Of a DNA stretch of 17,504 nucleotides, positions 14,228 to 17,504 are shown piece after piece. The stretch spans positions 1 through 17,504 of the forward strand of contig NZ_CALKTL010000127.1 in the NCBI RefSeq assembly GCF_937997405.1, in the 5' to 3' direction. The notes beneath the pieces were generated by a model. That model worked only from the letters and a program-made list of their open reading frames with translations. It searched no databases and was not told the origin of the DNA. Each line of letters begins with the position of its first letter. The stretch's first letter is position 1. This stretch comes from an uncultured Campylobacter sp. Its GTDB lineage: Bacteria > Campylobacterota > Campylobacteria > Campylobacterales > Campylobacteraceae. A program made the translations under genes and the position numbers.

Positions 14228-14274
14228 ATCCTTTTTATGTAAAATTTACGTGAAATTTTATGCAAAGAGCTGCT

Positions 14275-14856
14275 ATGATAGATAGACTAAATAACGATTA
14301 CAGCGAGAAATTCGACTTTTTAAGTAGGGAGCGGATTGCTAAATTTAGGCGCGAGAGCTACGCTCGCGGCGACGTGATCTACGCGCAGAAGTTTAAATTT
14401 ATCATTCTGCTGCGCGGCAGAGCGAAGCTAAACTGCTACGAAAACGGCAAGGAATTTATCTTTAGCTTCGTAAAAAGCGGCGCCTACGTCTGCTTGGATA
14501 AAAATACTAGCCTTGAAATTTTAAGCGACTGCGAGACGCTACAGATCAACATCTCGGAGCTTTTTGAGCTGCTTGGAGACGAGTTTTCAAGCTCGATCAT
14601 AAACGCGCTTATTAAAAATATCTACTCGCAACGGATTCTAATTAAAGAGATCGTCTTTGCGAAAATCCAGACGCGGATTTTAAATTTCTTAAATCGCATT
14701 GCAAACGCAGATAAGATCGTGGAGCTTCCCTTTAATATAATGACGCTGGCAAGCCTGCTCGGTGCGCCTCGCCAAAACGTCTCTCAGGCGATTACGAAGC
14801 TCGTAAACGACAAAAAGATCGTGAAATTAAAGGGCAATAGGATTAAAATTTTATAG
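14275..14856 (+). CDS. Crp/Fnr-family transcription regulator
   Basis: The protein (193 residues from this start) has a Crp/Fnr layout. A beta-roll sensor part with FIILLRGRAKLNCYENGKEF and SGAYVCLD comes first, then a long dimerisation helix (about 97-140). A winged helix-turn-helix follows near 156-180 (MTLASLLGAPRQNVSQAI-KL), with R166 starting the recognition helix. The N-terminal cysteine cluster of Fnr is absent; three Cys remain (C54, C73, C86), so it is no standard Fe-S oxygen sensor, and the cAMP-binding residues are not evident. An ATG at 14260 is in frame but lies only about 8 bases from the predicted transcription start (TAAAAT at 14240-14245); 14275 has AAAGAG at a good distance, so I chose it. 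Divergent to the second reductase operon, which it very probably controls. Confidence 0.88.
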   Translation: MIDRLNNDYSEKFDFLSRERIAKFRRESYARGDVIYAQKFKFIILLRGRAKLNCYENGKEFIFSFVKSGAYVCLDKNTSLEILSDCETLQINISELFELLGDEFSSSIINALIKNIYSQRILIKEIVFAKIQTRILNFLNRIANADKIVELPFNIMTLASLLGAPRQNVSQAITKLVNDKKIVKLKGNRIKIL

Positions 14857-14923
14857 TCTGAATCTGCGCGGCGGTCTAAATTTAAACACAAAAGGCTATT
14901 TTGAGCGAAACCGCCTAGTAAAA

Positions 14924-14952
14924 AGGGCTAAAACCAAAATGGAATTAGCCCT
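14924..14952 (+). terminator. Hairpin after the Crp/Fnr-type regulator gene
   Basis: AGGGCTAA and TTAGCCCT form a perfect 8-bp stem with a 13-base loop, 68 bases after the stop and ahead of the convergent DUF805 gene. Confidence 0.45.
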
Positions 14953-14997
14953 AAATTTAGCTTATTTGCAAAGCTTATGTGTGCTACAAAGCTGCGT

Positions 14998-15405
14998 TTA
15001 AAAAATCGAGCCTCTGCTTGCGGGTCGCAACGGATCGTCTCCAAAGCGGTTGCCTCCGTTAGTGCCTTGCTGGATAAAAAATACGATCAATACGATCGAA
15101 CCTATTATCGGGATAAAAATTAACAGATAAAACCAGCCGCTTCTATCGGTATCGTGCAGGCGCCTTACCGCTACGGCGATAGAAGGTAAAAGTATTGCCA
15201 ATAAAAAGATTGAGTTAATGAAACCGATCATTCTACCGGAACTCGTAACGGCATAGGTGCCTAAAAAGCCATCCAATACTAACGTTACGATTCCTAAAAG
15301 TGCCGCAAATAATGCAAACCACCAGTACTCTGAACGTGGTGCACGCCCCTCAAAATTGCAATAATTCTCTTTGAGACAAGTGCGAACAGACTCCATAAAA
15401 GTCAT
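14998..15405 (-). CDS. DUF805 family inner-membrane protein (paralogue 2)
   Basis: The 135-residue protein is a close relative of the one at 7303-7746. Both begin MTFMESV-TC and share GRA-RSEYWWF and RRLHDTDRSGWF. This copy is shorter in the loop between helices 3 and 4 and ends GDDPLRPASRGSIF, eight residues past the usual family end. Four hydrophobic helices are expected. It has the same leader as its paralogue (AAAAAGGAGTTT before ATG, TATAAT at 15435-15440), pointing to duplication of gene and promoter together. Function is unknown for the family. It is convergent with the Crp/Fnr-type gene. Confidence 0.9.
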   Translation of the reverse strand: MTFMESVRTCLKENYCNFEGRAPRSEYWWFALFAALLGIVTLVLDGFLGTYAVTSSGRMIGFINSIFLLAILLPSIAVAVRRLHDTDRSGWFYLLIFIPIIGSIVLIVFFIQQGTNGGNRFGDDPLRPASRGSIF

Positions 15406-15703
15406 CTCAAACTCCTTTTTAAAAAATAAGATAAATTATATAACAATGGCACTTAAATTTGTCCTTTATATTGATTAAATTTTAAAATTTACCTCTGCCG
15501 TCGCGCTATTTGGCAAATACATTAAAATTTATCTCGAATGAACTTAATAGCGAGCTGTTTGATAAGCGGAGGAGGGTAGGTTAGGCGGAACAAATTTTGC
15601 TTTTTTGCTCGCGTTAAATGACAAAGTAGGGCGGCTACGACTGATACAATTATAATAGCGATTTTATCCGCTTGCCACGCCGTAGCCACTCAAATTTTAA
15701 AAT
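15406..15703. other. Intergenic stretch without a gene
   Basis: The right edge is the 3' flank of the ankyrin-like gene, the left edge holds the DUF805 promoter. Inside lie GGCTACG (15633-15639) facing CGTAGCC (15681-15687), a lone plus-strand TATAAT at 15651-15656 with no gene behind it, and an AAAGTAGGG word near 15623. I see no coding sequence or RNA gene. Confidence 0.4.
15435..15440 (-). promoter_or_regulatory. Predicted -10 box of DUF805 gene 2
   Basis: The minus strand reads TTATATAATTTATC about 30 bases before the ATG. Confidence 0.5.
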
Positions 15704-16663
15704 TTACTTCTCTTTGCGGCTTAAAATTTTAGAAATTTTTACAGCGTCGTATCTTTTTGCTCTCTCCTCTAAAAGTTCGCAAAGCTCCTTCTGCTCGCAA
15801 AGGCCGCGAGAGAGCAAAAACTCCGCCGCAGCGTCGTCGTCTAGCATAGATACAAACTTAATAAAGCCCTCAAGATGCCTGCGATCGAGATCGGCAAAGC
15901 TTTGGAATTTTAAAATTTCATCCAAGTAGCGCAGCCTCTCGGCGCTAAATTTTTTAAATTCCTCGCTCGCCGTAAACTCCCGCATCTGCTTCGGCGGCGG
16001 CGCATCAATCCCGATGATCGACGATATATTATGTTCGTTTAAAAATATCACCTCGCTGCCAAGGATTGAGCCGACCGCGCCGCTAGCGTCTCGCCCGCCC
16101 TTTTCGATCAAGAACTTAAACGCCGCGAAATTATCGTTCGATACCGCATCTAGCAGCAATCCGTCAGCTTTGACGTCCGCGCCGTTTTGTACTAAAAGCT
16201 CTAAAAGCCGCATCGCATCGGCGCTATCAAAGTGATAAAGCTTCGCTGTCTCGCCGCTAAATTTCGAGCCGAAAAAGATCGCGAGCTTTAGCGGCGAGAA
16301 ATAACCGCCGTCTCCGCCGTAATTGAGATTTGGTTTAAATTTAAGGATTTTTTCTATCCGCTCGAAGTCGAATTTTGAATTTCGCAGCACCTTCGGATTA
16401 AAAATGAAAGCGGTGAAAATTCTATCTTTAAACTCCCCGAAATCCTCGTCGATCCTGCCCCTGTTTTGCGCCGCGAAGGCTAAAAGTGCGTCCAAGCCCG
16501 CATCTATCTGCGCATCGCTAGCATTTTCATCGTAAAAAATTTCAAAATTTGGCTGCGATAAATTTGACTCTGCTTGCTGTGAAGCAGAAACTCTCGGGCC
16601 ATCCTTAGCGGCGCCGAAAGCGCAGTCCGCAAGTAAAAGCCACAAAAAGATAAAATTTTTCAT
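15704..16663 (-). CDS. Exported ankyrin-repeat-like protein
   Basis: From the ATG at 16663 the protein has 319 residues with a signal peptide (KNFIFLWLLLADCAFGA, cut near 18-20), so it is periplasmic. An in-frame ATG at 16744 would add 27 residues, but a TATAAT at 16689-16694 and GAGGGC just before 16663 show that the shorter form is right. Weak ankyrin-like repeats are visible around residues 120-205: FSPLKLAIFFGS, then AMRLLELLVQNGADVKADGLLLDAVSNDNFAAFKFLIEKGG. The C-terminal third is helical and charged (about 230-319), with further repeat-like segments such as DDDAAAEFLLSRG. Exported ankyrin proteins generally bind partners; in some Campylobacter an ankyrin protein assists periplasmic catalase. 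No partner gene is adjacent and the function is unknown. Confidence 0.75.
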   Translation of the reverse strand: MKNFIFLWLLLADCAFGAAKDGPRVSASQQAESNLSQPNFEIFYDENASDAQIDAGLDALLAFAAQNRGRIDEDFGEFKDRIFTAFIFNPKVLRNSKFDFERIEKILKFKPNLNYGGDGGYFSPLKLAIFFGSKFSGETAKLYHFDSADAMRLLELLVQNGADVKADGLLLDAVSNDNFAAFKFLIEKGGRDASGAVGSILGSEVIFLNEHNISSIIGIDAPPPKQMREFTASEEFKKFSAERLRYLDEILKFQSFADLDRRHLEGFIKFVSMLDDDAAAEFLLSRGLCEQKELCELLEERAKRYDAVKISKILSRKEK

Positions 16664-16688
16664 ATTGCCCTCGCTTAAATTTTGCGCG

Positions 16689-16694
16689 ATTATA
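16689..16694 (-). promoter_or_regulatory. Predicted -10 box of the ankyrin-like gene
   Basis: The minus strand reads GATATAATCGCGCAAAATTT, giving a start near 16682 and a leader of about 19 bases. It decides the start codon at 16663. Confidence 0.55.
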
Positions 16695-16793
16695 TCAAAT
16701 CTAAGGCTAAATTTAACGGCGTCTTGAAATTTCATAAAAAGCAAACGGCAAATAAATTTAGCTCAAAAAAGCGCCTTTTGATTTTAATTTCGC

Positions 16794-16799
16794 TAGAAT
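16794..16799 (+). promoter_or_regulatory. Predicted -10 box of the solute-binding protein gene
   Basis: TAGAAT preceded by T-rich sequence lies 34 bases before the ATG at 16833. Confidence 0.4.
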
Positions 16800-16832
16800 T
16801 AGCCGTAAATAACCTAAACAAAGGAGCGGCAA

Positions 16833-17504
16833 ATGAAACTACTTTTTACTTTGATCTTGCTTTGTGCGGGGCTTTTTGCAAACACGTTGCAAGAGATCAG
16901 AAATAGCGGCGTCATCAGAGTCGGCGTCAGAGATGGCAGACCGCCTTTTAGCGAGATTAGCGGCGGTAAATTTGAAGGCTTTGAGATCGAGCTTGCCAAT
17001 GCGATCGCAAAGGCGATTTTCGGTGCCAAACAAGGCGAAGTGCAGTTTGTCTCTCTAAGCGCCGCCGATCGCGTCTCATATCTAGTCAATAATAAAGTCG
17101 ATATGGTCGCAGCTACCTTCGTCATTGATTCGGCGCGCAAAAATCATGTAGACTTCTCGATGCCGTATTTTTCGACCAATCTCGGCGTACTAACTCGCAA
17201 AGCAGACGCCATCAAAGATATATCGCGTTTGCGTGATATGAGGCTCATAACCGAAGAGGGCACGACCGTAGATAATTACCTCAAAAAAGAGAAATTTAGC
17301 AACGTAAGCTACTGCAAAAGCACAAGCGAATGCTACGCGATGATCCGTGACGGTAAGGCTGATGGATACGTCAATCTAAATATCACGGTGCTAGCCTACG
17401 CCGTCGTGGACGATACGCTCGAAGTGCCGTTTCAAAACTTCGGTAAGCCCGATTTTATCGGTATTGGCGTGCAAAAGGGAAATAAGGAGCTACTTGATTT
17501 CATC
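16833..17504 (+). CDS. Amino-acid ABC transporter substrate-binding protein (SBP family 3), 5' part
   Basis: The gene begins at the ATG preceded by AAAGGAG and stays open for 224 codons to the window's end, so it is cut at the 3' side. After a signal peptide (about residues 1-16, ending AGLFA) the family-3 solute-binding pattern is plain. It shows NSGVIRVGVRDGRPPFSE (24-41), GFEIELANAIAKAI (49-62), the hinge region VDMVAATFVIDSARK--VDFSMPYF (89-113) and DGKADGYVNLN near 172-182. Such periplasmic proteins capture polar amino acids, such as glutamate, aspartate, cysteine or basic amino acids, for an ABC permease; Campylobacter PEB1 and CjaA are relatives. The ligand is not decidable from this part. 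Two cysteines (in SYCKSTSECY) could form a disulfide. Permease and ATPase genes may follow outside the window. Confidence 0.9.
   Translation, partial: MKLLFTLILLCAGLFANTLQEIRNSGVIRVGVRDGRPPFSEISGGKFEGFEIELANAIAKAIFGAKQGEVQFVSLSAADRVSYLVNNKVDMVAATFVIDSARKNHVDFSMPYFSTNLGVLTRKADAIKDISRLRDMRLITEEGTTVDNYLKKEKFSNVSYCKSTSECYAMIRDGKADGYVNLNITVLAYAVVDDTLEVPFQNFGKPDFIGIGVQKGNKELLDFI

Noticed and set aside
15651..15656. Plus-strand TATAAT as promoter of an antisense RNA to the ankyrin-like gene
   Set aside because: AT-rich intergenic DNA gives such boxes often; no further support in the sequence.
16664..16744. Upstream in-frame ATG giving a 346-residue ankyrin-like protein
   Set aside because: A TATAAT box lies inside this stretch, and the ATG at 16663 has a ribosome site and begins a signal peptide.
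16814..17140. Open frame of 108 codons on the minus strand
   Set aside because: It is the antisense shadow of the solute-binding protein gene, which has a clear ribosome site and family motifs.
1..17504. CRISPR array, tRNA, rRNA, insertion sequence or prophage
   Set aside because: No regular direct repeats with spacers, no cloverleaf I could recognise, no transposase, integrase or phage structural gene on either strand.

Overview
The window looks like chromosomal DNA of a Campylobacter-type epsilonproteobacterium. Intergenic stretches are AT-rich and full of AAATTT words, -10 boxes follow a T-rich tract, ribosome sites are of the AAAGGA type, and the respiratory genes match the Campylobacter cytochrome c / TorA-like reductase arrangement. 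Many GCG/GCC codons suggest one of the higher-GC oral species (C. gracilis, rectus, showae or curvus type). The species is an inference.

Layout. 1-360: 3' end of a sodium-dependent (NSS family) transporter. 550-1362: uncharacterised membrane protein. 1363-1753: non-coding, hairpin-rich stretch ending in a G8/C8 tract. 1754-5495 (minus): first S-/N-oxide respiration operon, encoding a DsbB-family four-helix membrane protein that lacks the usual CXXC, a monohaem cytochrome c and a Tat-exported TorA-type molybdoenzyme. 5873-6307: AT-rich orphan. 6574-7086 (minus): HutX haem-utilisation protein. 7303-7746 and 14998-15405 (minus): two DUF805 paralogues. 7808-9256 (minus): TM2-domain membrane protein with an Asn/Gln-rich N-terminus. 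9346-9870: thiol peroxidase Tpx. 10146-10863 (minus): SUKH (SMI1/KNR4)-like gene broken by a one-base frameshift. 11120-14147 (minus): second operon, with another monohaem cytochrome c and a more divergent TorA-like reductase. 14275-14856 (plus): divergently transcribed Crp/Fnr-family regulator. 15704-16663 (minus): exported ankyrin-repeat-like protein. 16833-17504 (plus, runs off the end): periplasmic amino-acid-type solute-binding protein.

How the parts work together. The core of the window is two parallel periplasmic oxide-reductase systems. In each, a small cytochrome c resembling the C-terminal domain of TorC would feed electrons to a Mo-bisMGD reductase. Neither operon encodes the NapC/TorC tetrahaem quinol dehydrogenase usual in such chains. 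The first carries the DsbB-like quinone-site-type protein instead; the second has its own Crp/Fnr-type regulator. The shared intergenic region of the second operon holds an inverted repeat centred at about -41.5 from the predicted reductase-operon start, the classic class II activator position. No TorD-type chaperone is visible in the window.
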